This document shows, in pieces, positions 8,142 through 15,864 of a DNA stretch of 19,566 bases. The notes under the pieces are model-generated. The model saw only the letters and a program-made list of their open reading frames with translations, did not search any database and had not been told where the DNA came from. The DNA lies in the NCBI GenBank assembly GCA_051651645.1, contig JBOFSR010000108.1:1-19566 (forward strand). Direction: 5' to 3'. The DNA is from JBOFSR01 sp051651645 (GTDB lineage: Bacteria > Spirochaetota > Spirochaetia > Treponematales > Treponemataceae). The position numbers were made by a program, and so were the translations under genes. How positions within the stretch are numbered: the first letter of the stretch is position 1; every line of letters begins with the position of its first letter.

Positions 8142-8187
8142 CGTTGACTATGACACAACGCCACCAATCAATATTTTTATAGCGTTT

Positions 8188-8217
8188 ACAATACCATAAA
8201 AAGGATAAGAAAGTCAA
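8188..8217 (-). promoter_or_regulatory. Promoter of yajC-secD-secF
   Basis: On the minus strand, TTGACT (complement of 8212-8217) and TATTGT (complement of 8188-8193) are 18 bases apart. This is the best -35 element in the window. Predicted transcription starts near 8181. It lies downstream of ilvD, so the sec operon is transcribed independently. Confidence 0.7.
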
Positions 8218-8275
8218 GGCATTTTTATGATAGAGCGTTAAAAACTACCCATTGCACTACTCTCTAGGCTGACGT

Positions 8276-9934
8276 CTATTGCAATATAGCCCCTGTATCC
8301 GCTGATTGAACCATGCGAGCATACCGAGAAAGATAGCCTTTCCCGCTGAGTGGAGCTGGCTCCTTCCAAAGGGCTTTTCGTCTGTCTAGCTCTGCAGTGT
8401 CAACTTTCAAATTGATTGTATAATTATTAATATCGATTTCGATAATATCGCCGTCTTCAACAAGTGCAATAGGACCTCCAACGGCAGCCTCAGGCGAGAC
8501 ATGTCCAATTGACGCTCCTCGTGTTGCACCAGAAAATCGTCCATCGGTAATTAGTGCAACCGATTTATCAAGCCCTTGCCCTGCAATTGCTGCTGTAACC
8601 GCAAGCATTTCTCGCATTCCAGGGCCACCACGTGGGCCTTCATACCGAATGACAATCACATCGCCTGCTTTAATTCCGCCTTTTTGCAAGACATCGAAAA
8701 CATCTTTTTCGCCATTAAAAACCCTCGCTTCCCCCGAATGCTTAATCATTTCAGGAGCAACCGCCGATCGCTTTACTACGCAGCCATTTGGAGCAAGGTT
8801 TCCAAACAAAATCGCAATGCCTCCCGTTGGCGAATACGGCTGATCAATGGGCTTCAAAACATCATGATTTTTATTGATGCTTTTTTGAATATTTTCTTTT
8901 ATCGTCGCACCGCTTACCGTCAGCACGTCTGTGTGAATAAGATTTTTTTTTGCAAGCTCCGTTAGCACCGCAGAGATTCCGCCCGCCTCATGCAAATCCT
9001 CAACAAAGTGATTGCCTGCAGGAGCAAGCTTGCAAATATTTGGTGTTTTTTGTGAAATTTTATTAATTTTTTTTAGATCAATTTTAAGGTCGACTTCATT
9101 TGCAATAGCGGGCAAATGCAAAATTGTATTTGAACTGCAACCCAATGCCATATCAGCGGTTAAGGCATTTTCAAACGCTTTTTCATTCATAATTTGTCGT
9201 GCTGTAATGTTTTTTTCCACAAGGTTCATAATCGCCATGCCAGATTTTTTAGCAAAAATAATCCGCTCGCCATAAACGGCAGGAATTGTTCCATTGCCAG
9301 ACAAAGCCATTCCCATAACTTCGGTGACGCAATTCATAGAGTTAGCGGTAAACATTCCCGAACAAGAACCGCATGTTGGACACGCCTTGTGTTCCATTTC
9401 CGTAAGCTCAGCCTCGGTCATTTTTCCAGCGGCAACCGAACCGACGGCCTCAAACATATTTGTAAGTGAGAGGGATTTTCCTTTGTGTTTGCCTGCGAGC
9501 ATAGGGCCGCCCGAGCAAAAAATAGTTGGAAGATCAAGCCGTCCTGCTGCCATCAGCATTGCGGGCACAATCTTATCGCAATTTGGCACCATAGCAATGC
9601 CATCAAAGGCATGCCCAAGCACCATGCACTCAATAGAATCAGCGATTAACTCACGCGTTGCAAGAGAATAATGCATACCTTCATGCCCCATCGCAATGCC
9701 ATCGCACACGCCAATTGCAGGAAACTCAATCGGCGTTCCTCCTGCTAAGCGAATGCCTGCTTTTATCGCATCCACAATTATTTGCAAGTGAGTATGACCA
9801 GGAACAATTTCACTTTTTGCATTCACTACCGCAATCAAAGGACGCTCTAACTCTTCATCAGTAAAGCCCATTGCACGAAAAAGAGAGCGATGAGGAGCCC
9901 TCTTGATTCCTTTTTTTACTACATCACTTTTCAT
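8276..9934 (-). CDS. ilvD: Dihydroxy-acid dehydratase
   Basis: IlvD removes water from dihydroxy acids to give the 2-oxo acid precursors of valine, isoleucine and leucine. The product (552 aa, normal length) starts at ATG with GAGG upstream. Conserved segments include VVNAKSEIVPGHTHL, the NCDK motif, ACPTCGSCSGMFTANSMNC, GRFSGATRG and GHVSPEAA. The cysteines of NCDK and CPTCGSC are cluster ligands. The early position that is Cys in the [2Fe-2S] type (a CN.H motif) is Gly-His here (VPGH), as in the E. coli enzyme, pointing to an oxygen-labile [4Fe-4S] type suited to an anaerobe. No other ilv or leu gene is adjacent. It has its own promoter and no recognisable attenuator. No clear terminator follows it. 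Confidence 0.96.
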   Translation of the reverse strand: MKSDVVKKGIKRAPHRSLFRAMGFTDEELERPLIAVVNAKSEIVPGHTHLQIIVDAIKAGIRLAGGTPIEFPAIGVCDGIAMGHEGMHYSLATRELIADSIECMVLGHAFDGIAMVPNCDKIVPAMLMAAGRLDLPTIFCSGGPMLAGKHKGKSLSLTNMFEAVGSVAAGKMTEAELTEMEHKACPTCGSCSGMFTANSMNCVTEVMGMALSGNGTIPAVYGERIIFAKKSGMAIMNLVEKNITARQIMNEKAFENALTADMALGCSSNTILHLPAIANEVDLKIDLKKINKISQKTPNICKLAPAGNHFVEDLHEAGGISAVLTELAKKNLIHTDVLTVSGATIKENIQKSINKNHDVLKPIDQPYSPTGGIAILFGNLAPNGCVVKRSAVAPEMIKHSGEARVFNGEKDVFDVLQKGGIKAGDVIVIRYEGPRGGPGMREMLAVTAAIAGQGLDKSVALITDGRFSGATRGASIGHVSPEAAVGGPIALVEDGDIIEIDINNYTINLKVDTAELDRRKALWKEPAPLSGKGYLSRYARMVQSADTGAILQ

Positions 9935-9962
9935 ACAAACCTCGCAAAAAATAAATGAGTAA

Positions 9963-9991
9963 ACTGTATATGAAAATAATTTTTAAAGCAA
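9963..9991 (-). promoter_or_regulatory. Candidate ilvD promoter
   Basis: On the minus strand, TTGCTT (complement of 9986-9991) and TACAGT (complement of 9963-9968) are 17 bases apart. The predicted start near 9956 leaves a leader of about 22 bases with GAGG before the ATG. There is no room for a T-box or leader-peptide attenuator. Confidence 0.5.
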
Positions 9992-9997
9992 TCGTGG

Positions 9998-10357
9998 CTA
10001 TAAAAGAGGAAGATTTTTTTTATTTCCTTTTTCGTCAACAGAAATAAATGTTACTGTCGTTAAAAAGGAAAGCTCTTCGGCAGAACAATCGCATGCACGA
10101 GCAAAAACGTCTACACCATAAGTAACGGAGGTTGTGCCTTGCTTAATTTTTTTTATTTCAAAGCGTAAAATAGAGCCAGGCAAGACCCGTTTTTGAAAAA
10201 GACTTTCGCCAAACGCACGCGTAACAAATTTAGCATGAGGAAAATCCTGCGTTGCTGCCATCCACGCAATTTCATCCGTCCAAAGCAAGAGTTGACCACC
10301 AAATAAATAACCATGATGATTTAAGTGTTCTTGGCGAACACAAACAAAAGATTCCAT
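9998..10357 (-). CDS. Hotdog-fold acyl-CoA thioesterase
   Basis: A 119-aa product of the hotdog superfamily, closest by pattern to the short acyl-CoA thioesterases (YciA type) that hydrolyse acyl-CoA to free acid and CoA. The signature segment HLNHHGYLFGGQLLLWTDEIA carries the conserved N..G..FGG motif and the Asp of the active site. RAFGESLFQKRVLPGSIL fits the following strand region. Length is typical of a single hotdog domain. The ATG at 10357 is preceded by GAGTGGG about ten bases upstream. A GTG at 10372 overlaps that site and is rejected. The gene lies between cheY and ilvD without a clear link to either. Substrate length cannot be told. Confidence 0.85.
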   Translation of the reverse strand: MESFVCVRQEHLNHHGYLFGGQLLLWTDEIAWMAATQDFPHAKFVTRAFGESLFQKRVLPGSILRFEIKKIKQGTTSVTYGVDVFARACDCSAEELSFLTTVTFISVDEKGNKKNLPLL

Positions 10358-10380
10358 AAAATAATAACCCACTCAAAAAT

Positions 10381-10417
10381 AAAAATCACTTTAAAAGTGT
10401 AATTCAAAATGATTTTT
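10381..10417 (-). terminator. Possible weak terminator after cheY
   Basis: On the minus strand an 8-bp AT-rich stem (AAAAATCA with TGATTTTT) encloses a near-palindrome, CACTTTTAAAGTG (complement of 10387-10399). It is followed by T-rich sequence. The stem is weak and read-through into the thioesterase gene is likely. Confidence 0.35.
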
Positions 10418-10424
10418 TATCGCT

Positions 10425-10859
10425 TTATTTAAGGATAGAGCCTATCCGTTCAAGGACTTTTTTACGATCCAACGGCTTAACAATATAATTTTTTGCACCA
10501 AGCAAAAGCGATTTTTTTACTAATTCTTCTTTGCCCAAGGCACTAATCATAACAACCTTTGCATTTTTATCATATGCAATAATTTGTTCCAAAGCGGTAA
10601 GACCATCCATACGCGGCATTGTTATATCCATTGTTACAAGATCAATATCAGGACTTAATTCCTTATATTTATCTAACCCTTCTTTTCCATCTCCTGCCGT
10701 TGCAACAACATCGTAGCCTTCACTTGTCAATATTTGGCCAATTTGTTTTGCAACAAACATTGAATCATCAACAACTAAAACCTTGAATTTTGAGCCATCT
10801 GGCCGTGTTCCGTCAAGTTCTCTGTCGTTTGTTGGTATAAAGTCTTGTTTTGTTTTCAT
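10425..10859 (-). CDS. cheY: Chemotaxis response regulator CheY
   Basis: CheY takes phosphate from CheA and binds the flagellar switch. The 144-aa single receiver domain has the acidic pair D31-D32 (VVDDS), phosphorylation site D78 (TMDITMP), S106 (MISAL) and K128 (VKPL), so all catalytic positions are intact. An N-terminal tail of about 24 residues (MKTKQDFIPTNDRELDG...) precedes the first strand and is absent from enteric CheY. The ATG at 10859 has AAGGAG upstream. It is last in the cheA-cheW/R-cheX-cheY operon, 18 bases after cheX. Confidence 0.95.
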   Translation of the reverse strand: MKTKQDFIPTNDRELDGTRPDGSKFKVLVVDDSMFVAKQIGQILTSEGYDVVATAGDGKEGLDKYKELSPDIDLVTMDITMPRMDGLTALEQIIAYDKNAKVVMISALGKEELVKKSLLLGAKNYIVKPLDRKKVLERIGSILK

Positions 10860-10877
10860 ATTTTAAATCTCCTTGTC

Positions 10878-11342
10878 TCACATTCTATCTTGGATAGAGA
10901 TATTAACTTCAATTTCACCTTGTGGCATCTTCATCGGCACAATTAAAGCTTCTTGAGTTTGATTTGAAATTTCTATTTTATCTCCCAAAAAAAGAGCTGG
11001 GGGGGTTATATCAAATTTAAAACCCATTTCATGTAATTTTGTAACGGCTTGCCCAGTAATAAGATTTGCAAGCTCTGTAATAGTTGCTTTTGCTAGATCG
11101 TCAAAAACGGTAAGCTCCTCCATGTTCATATGCGATGCAACTTTTAGTGCTGTTTCAAGCGACATATCAAAGATTACTCGCCCTTCAACATCTCCTGCAA
11201 GTCCAACAAAGGTTGCAACTCCCATAGCAGGCAAAGCAGTTGACTTCAAATACAAGTCACTTCGCTTCACGCCATCGCCAATGATTTCAAATAAAATATT
11301 TTGCGTCGCTTCAACAAATGGGCTAATATATTCAACTCGCAT
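10878..11342 (-). CDS. cheX: CheY-phosphate phosphatase CheX
   Basis: CheX dephosphorylates CheY-P and ends the signal; spirochaetes use it instead of CheZ. The product (154 aa) matches the family in length. It carries the ExxN catalytic pair as E90 and N93 in ITELANLITG, followed by the conserved Gly-Gln. The N-terminal VEYISPFVEAT segment is typical. The start has AAGGAG directly upstream. The 67-base gap to the preceding gene holds a promoter-like sequence, so cheX-cheY may also be transcribed separately. Confidence 0.94.
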   Translation of the reverse strand: MRVEYISPFVEATQNILFEIIGDGVKRSDLYLKSTALPAMGVATFVGLAGDVEGRVIFDMSLETALKVASHMNMEELTVFDDLAKATITELANLITGQAVTKLHEMGFKFDITPPALFLGDKIEISNQTQEALIVPMKMPQGEIEVNISIQDRM

Positions 11343-11355
11343 TCATTCTCCTTTC

Positions 11356-11384
11356 ACAATAAAAGATTTCTCAATTTTAGTCAA
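11356..11384 (-). promoter_or_regulatory. Candidate internal promoter before cheX-cheY
   Basis: On the minus strand, TTGACT (complement of 11379-11384) and TATTGT (complement of 11356-11361) are 17 bases apart, the same hexamers as the yajC promoter. The predicted start (about 11349-11352) falls at the edge of the ribosome binding site, so the leader would be very short. Confidence 0.4.
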
Positions 11385-11409
11385 AGACTTTTCTTGTTTC
11401 TCATCAAAA

Positions 11410-13077
11410 CTATTCCTTTTTGTAAACAACAATATCCGCCACCATTTGCTCACTCCAAGCATTATCGGTTATAGGCGTTTCATTATCACCAAGAATTAAA
11501 ACTCCTGCTGATTTTAATTTTTCACTAAACTCAGTAAACAAAGTAGCTTGTGCAGACTCTTCTAAAAACGATACAACATCACGAGAAAAAATAATATCAA
11601 CCGTGGGCATATTATTAACATGCAGGCAATCATGATACTCAAATAAAATCATATCTTTTATCTCGGATGAAAATGTCAGCTCCTCAGACGCCGTTAAAAT
11701 AAGATTTTCAAAAAACCACTGCTGAGATTGCTCCTGCGAGACAATTATAGTAGGTGCTCCTGAAATGCTGAGCAAATCAATGTCTTGAGCATAAATTCTA
11801 ATCCGTGTATCAGGATAGCGTTTTTTTAAAACACACGCAAGCGAGTAGGACTCAAAACCTTTTCCGCAACCTGGATTCCACACAGTAATTTGACTGGCAT
11901 CCAATTCGGGCAAGGCTTGCATAACCGCATCAGCATAATCTTCAGACCAAAACGCTCCTGTATACTTTGAGTAAAACGGCTGCAAAAAATCCTCGGCATC
12001 AGCGTGGCTTTCAATTTTTTCCTTTGTGCTTGTTTTCCAATTTTTAAATCGATGCTTTACCCATGAAATATTTGACTTGGAAACAACAAACTTTAAATGC
12101 TCTTTTAACGGCACTATAATATTATCATAACTAATTGGCTTCTCTTCATCATCCTCTGATTGTGCCAAGACGGCAGGAGGTTCAGCTACAACAGCCGCTT
12201 GAGGCATTGGAGGATTAACAGCAATCTCTTCAACAACAGGTGGCTGGACAACGGGAGTCGGCTCTTCTACGGGGGCAACAAAAGCCTCCGTTTTATCCTC
12301 AATTACAGGAGGAGGACTTTCCACTACGGGCAAAGGATTTTCTACAAAATCCGCGGGCTTTTCTGCGACGATATCAACAGTCGAACTACGGGCAACCTCT
12401 ACAACAGGAGGGATTTCTGGTGGTGGCAAAGGATCTGCAACGAGCACGGGAGGACTAATAGAAGGCTCAACTGCAGGAGTTACGGCTTCTGGAGGAGCAG
12501 AAAGTGGAGTCGTACTAAAACTTGAGGCAGAAGATGCACTACTCAAAGCATTTTTACTTTCCATCAAGGCAAATTCTTCACTAACTGATTTAACAGAAAA
12601 AATATTATCTAAATCAAGAAGAATATGCAGATTTTTTCCTGTTTCAATAATGCCTTGAATATATTTAACATTAATTTGCGAAAAATACGGATGCGGTTTT
12701 TGAATAAGTGCAGAAGACACGCCCATCACCTTATCAATTGCGTCAACAACAATGCCAAAAGTTTGTCCGTTTACCATCACAATAATAACATTTTCAACCT
12801 CATTCCCTTCCCTCTCAGGAACAGGAATATTAAAAAATGTCCTAAAATCAATAATGGGAATGATATCCCCACGTAAATTATATACGCCAATGACAAATGA
12901 CGCCGTATTAGGAACATAAGTGAAACAACCTTTTTTTGCAATCTCTTTAACCTTCATTATGTCAATAGCAAAATCATCGCCACCAAGCGAAAAAGCGACC
13001 ATTTTAAAATCGGCCTGTCCCGTTTTATCTTCAATATGTGATTTATCTAAATTGGCTACATTACCCACGCTACTCAT
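11410..13077 (-). CDS. cheW: CheW fused to a C-terminal CheR-like domain
   Basis: The 555-aa product has three parts. Residues about 22-165 are a CheW domain (FKMVAFSLGGDDFAIDIMKVKEI, GVYNLRGDIIPIIDFR, FGIVVDAIDKVMGV) that couples receptors to CheA. Residues about 166-315 are a Pro/Val/Glu/Ala-rich linker. Residues about 318-555 resemble the CheR methyltransferase fold: WNPGCGKGFESYSLA matches the SAM-binding loop, AQDID the acidic SAM contact and DIIFSRDVVSFLEE the usual CRN(V/I)(L/M)IYF strand. Differences are GFES for the usual GEEP and RD for RN. Such fusions are known in spirochaete chemotaxis operons, where the CheR-like part is thought structural in receptor arrays. The ATG at 13077 lies eight bases inside cheA with GGTG upstream; an ATG at 13104 has no ribosome binding site. 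Confidence 0.93.
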   Translation of the reverse strand: MSSVGNVANLDKSHIEDKTGQADFKMVAFSLGGDDFAIDIMKVKEIAKKGCFTYVPNTASFVIGVYNLRGDIIPIIDFRTFFNIPVPEREGNEVENVIIVMVNGQTFGIVVDAIDKVMGVSSALIQKPHPYFSQINVKYIQGIIETGKNLHILLDLDNIFSVKSVSEEFALMESKNALSSASSASSFSTTPLSAPPEAVTPAVEPSISPPVLVADPLPPPEIPPVVEVARSSTVDIVAEKPADFVENPLPVVESPPPVIEDKTEAFVAPVEEPTPVVQPPVVEEIAVNPPMPQAAVVAEPPAVLAQSEDDEEKPISYDNIIVPLKEHLKFVVSKSNISWVKHRFKNWKTSTKEKIESHADAEDFLQPFYSKYTGAFWSEDYADAVMQALPELDASQITVWNPGCGKGFESYSLACVLKKRYPDTRIRIYAQDIDLLSISGAPTIIVSQEQSQQWFFENLILTASEELTFSSEIKDMILFEYHDCLHVNNMPTVDIIFSRDVVSFLEESAQATLFTEFSEKLKSAGVLILGDNETPITDNAWSEQMVADIVVYKKE

Positions 13078-15661
13078 GCTTTTCACCGCCCCCTTGCAAT
13101 GCATTTTCTTGCTGATACTGCTGCAAAATCTTCTTTTTCACAGTAAGCTCAAGAAGGCGACCAACATCAATAATAAGAGACACAGAACCGTCGCCTAAAA
13201 TAGACGCCCCTGCAATCCCTGGCGAGTTAATAAAATGATCACTAAGCGGTTTTATAACAACGTCTTCTTCACCGATTAATGCATCAACGACAATGCCAAG
13301 TTTTTTTTCTGCCGTTCCAACAACGACAACAAAATTGTATATTTCTTTTTTTGTCGACTTTACCCCAAAAACTTCATTGAGGCGAATGATACTAATAACC
13401 TCGCTACGGATATTTAACACTTCACATTCATCTATTAAAATAACGTCTTCTTCGGTAATTCTATGGCTCTCCAAAACAGAGGCAATCGGTATAGAGTACA
13501 CTTCTGAGCCAACTCGGACTAACAGTCCCTGTATGATCGCAAGCGTCAACGGCAAGCGGATAGTAAACTTTGAACCTTTTCCACTTGCAGAGCTTACCAT
13601 AACCGTTCCATTAAGTTTTTCAATCTGAGTTTTTACCACATCCAAACCAACACCTCGCCCAGAAACGTTTGTAATTTTTTCTGCCGTTGAAAAGCCTGGT
13701 TCAAAGATGAGCTGAAAGCACTCGTGATCGCTCATTGCCTTAGTATCACTAATAAGCCCTCGAGAAATCGCCTTTGCCCTAACACGCTCAACATCAATCC
13801 CTCGCCCATCATCCATAATATCTATAACGACCATATTGCCTTCGTTACTCGCTTTAAGGGTAACCGTCCCCTCTTCGGATTTTCCAGCGGCAAGGCGAGC
13901 ATCAGCTTTTTCTAATCCATGATCAAGCGAATTACGCACACAATGCATTATGGGATCAAGCAAATCCTCAATCACCGATTTATCCATTTCGGTATCTTCG
14001 CCTTCAATAACAAGGTTCACTTTTTTGCCTAAATCACGTGAAAGATCACGCACAACGCGAGGAAAGCGAGAAAAAATCTGATTAATGGGAACCATTCTGA
14101 TTTTCATAACGCCCTCTTGCAACTCACTTGCAATGCGCCCAAGATTTTGAGTTGCCGCACGAAATTTTGTTGCAATGCTCTTAAAGTCAAGATCAAAGGC
14201 GTCAAAGGCCGTAAAAAGCGAGCTATACTCAGAAACTATATCATTTTTTAGCTCTTTTGCTGTTTTTTGACCAGAGGACTGCTCAGCAAAGGAAGAAATT
14301 TTATCAAATAGCTGGCGAAGCACCTCTTTATACGAGGTTTTAATTGTTTGCAATTCTGATTGCAACTCTGTCATTTGGGTTGCCGTTTGATTAAACGAGG
14401 CTTTTGAAATAACCGTCTCGCTAACCAAATTTAATAAATAATCAATACGCTTAGATTCAACGCGCAAAACACTTCCGCCAGAATTTGCTTGTGCAAGCGT
14501 TTTTTTAACAATTTTTTGTTGTGGCACATCCTGTGAACCACCATCTGCACTCGCAGCAACAGGAGCAGGCGTTACAGGATCTACAGAACTCTCTGCGGAT
14601 GCAGACTCCGCACTAACAGGATTCTCTTGAGCGACAGATTCCGCATTTCCATTCGAAGGAGCAGGGCTTTCTTCAATTACTGCCTGCTGAGTTTCAGCCG
14701 TTTGATACAAGCTGTCATCAGTTTTGCTCGAAGCAGAAATAACCTTATCATGCAAATATTGTGCATCAGTTGAAATCGTAACATCGTTCAAAAAAGCGGC
14801 ATCTTCTAAATCATCTGCAGTTTTCTCGGTTGCAATAAAATATATAACGGTTGGATGAAACTCATCTTCATACAAAATTTCAAAATCAGGAATGGTCTTT
14901 AATACCGTACCTTGATCTTTTAAGACTGCAAAAACTTGAATCCCACCAACAGAATTCATGGGATTTGATTCATCAAAATTAACAACAACCGCCCATAAAT
15001 GCGTGCCTTCTGGACACGTCTCTTTTAACTCAGCAAGATCAAATTCAGAAAGTTTGCTTAATATATTTTGGACAGAATCCCCAGCTTCATCTACAACAGG
15101 GCTCGCACTTAATGCAGGCATACCTGCGGGCATATCTACCTGCGTATTTACTGCCGTATTCGACGCTATCTCGCTTGCCGCAGCAGGTTGAGATTGCTCA
15201 ATTGGAGCTGGCTCAATTGAAGCTTGAAAAACAGGTGTCTTTTTAGCAGGCTTTTTGGCATTTTTTTCCGCAAGAATTGCTTGCAAACTTGCTTTTATTG
15301 TATCAGTATCGCCGTCATACACAGAGCCATCAGCACGCGTTTCAAGCATTATTTTTATAATATCTATAGAAGAAAGCAAGGTATTTACAACATCCTCGGT
15401 AACCACTATGTTACCAGAACGTATCTCATCAAGCACATCTTCCACAATATGAGTAAATCCTGAAAGTTCATGCATCTCAACAGTTGCAGAACCACCTTTT
15501 AGCGTATGAGCAGCTCGAAAGATTTCATCCACAGCTTCCATATTAGAAGGATCGTTTTCAATTACAAGGATATTACTTTCAAGCTTTTCAACCTGCATTT
15601 CTGCTTCAATAAAAAAATCCTTGAGAAGCTCTTCATTATTGGGATCAAGATAATCACTCAC
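13070..15661 (-). CDS. cheA: Chemotaxis histidine kinase CheA
   Basis: CheA autophosphorylates and passes phosphate to CheY. The product has 863 aa. Residues 1-125 are the P1 phosphotransfer domain with His52 (AAHTLKGGSA). About 195-305 is a CheY-binding P2-type domain. About 310-395 is an Ala/Ser/Pro-rich linker. About 397-525 is the P3 dimerisation domain, unusually long. About 526-705 is the P4 kinase, with N box HCVRNSLDHGLE, G1 box DDGRGID, F box FEPGFST and G2 box GRGVGLD. About 708-845 is the CheW-like P5. The start is GTG; a TAA stop two codons upstream excludes an earlier start. There is no Shine-Dalgarno site. It is first in the operon and overlaps cheW/R by 8 bases. Confidence 0.96.
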   Translation of the reverse strand: MSDYLDPNNEELLKDFFIEAEMQVEKLESNILVIENDPSNMEAVDEIFRAAHTLKGGSATVEMHELSGFTHIVEDVLDEIRSGNIVVTEDVVNTLLSSIDIIKIMLETRADGSVYDGDTDTIKASLQAILAEKNAKKPAKKTPVFQASIEPAPIEQSQPAAASEIASNTAVNTQVDMPAGMPALSASPVVDEAGDSVQNILSKLSEFDLAELKETCPEGTHLWAVVVNFDESNPMNSVGGIQVFAVLKDQGTVLKTIPDFEILYEDEFHPTVIYFIATEKTADDLEDAAFLNDVTISTDAQYLHDKVISASSKTDDSLYQTAETQQAVIEESPAPSNGNAESVAQENPVSAESASAESSVDPVTPAPVAASADGGSQDVPQQKIVKKTLAQANSGGSVLRVESKRIDYLLNLVSETVISKASFNQTATQMTELQSELQTIKTSYKEVLRQLFDKISSFAEQSSGQKTAKELKNDIVSEYSSLFTAFDAFDLDFKSIATKFRAATQNLGRIASELQEGVMKIRMVPINQIFSRFPRVVRDLSRDLGKKVNLVIEGEDTEMDKSVIEDLLDPIMHCVRNSLDHGLEKADARLAAGKSEEGTVTLKASNEGNMVVIDIMDDGRGIDVERVRAKAISRGLISDTKAMSDHECFQLIFEPGFSTAEKITNVSGRGVGLDVVKTQIEKLNGTVMVSSASGKGSKFTIRLPLTLAIIQGLLVRVGSEVYSIPIASVLESHRITEEDVILIDECEVLNIRSEVISIIRLNEVFGVKSTKKEIYNFVVVVGTAEKKLGIVVDALIGEEDVVIKPLSDHFINSPGIAGASILGDGSVSLIIDVGRLLELTVKKKILQQYQQENALQGGGEKHE

Positions 15662-15666
15662 AAGGT

Positions 15667-15696
15667 ATTATTGTATTAAAAATAAACATAAGTCAA
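15667..15696 (-). promoter_or_regulatory. Candidate cheA promoter at leaderless distance
   Basis: On the minus strand, TTGACT (complement of 15691-15696) and AATAAT (complement of 15667-15672) are 18 bases apart. An alternative -10, TACAAT (complement of 15670-15675), overlaps it. Either would start transcription within about three bases of the cheA GTG at 15661. I do not see a sigma-28-type site. Confidence 0.45.
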
Positions 15697-15829
15697 TATA
15701 CAAGCCAAAAAAAATGCGCTTATTTTCCTTTTTAACCCTTTAAAAGCTCCTTAAAACATTTCTTTTACAATGTTAACTGTATTACCTAAACAAAAACTTT
15801 TTCCACCACTTTTATTCCGCAAAGCCCTC

Positions 15830-15858
15830 TTGATGTAAGATTAAATCTATATTACAGT
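15830..15858 (+). promoter_or_regulatory. Candidate phosphoesterase promoter at leaderless distance
   Basis: TTGATG (15830-15835) and TACAGT (15853-15858) are 17 bases apart. Initiation seven bases past the -10 falls at 15865, the A of the start codon. No Shine-Dalgarno sequence lies between the -10 and the ATG. Confidence 0.45.
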
Positions 15859-15864
15859 AGACGC

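Noticed and set aside
8576..9671. Several plus-strand frames of 64-129 codons
   Set aside because: All are antisense to ilvD, which is intact and strongly supported by family motifs.
12160..12525. Plus-strand open frame of about 120 codons
   Set aside because: It is the antisense shadow of the Pro/Val-rich linker of the CheW-CheR-like protein, whose biased codons suppress stops on the other strand.
15662..15864. Sigma-28 (FliA) promoter for the chemotaxis operon
   Set aside because: I looked for a TAAA and GCCGATAA-like pair upstream of cheA and found none; only sigma-70-like hexamers fit.
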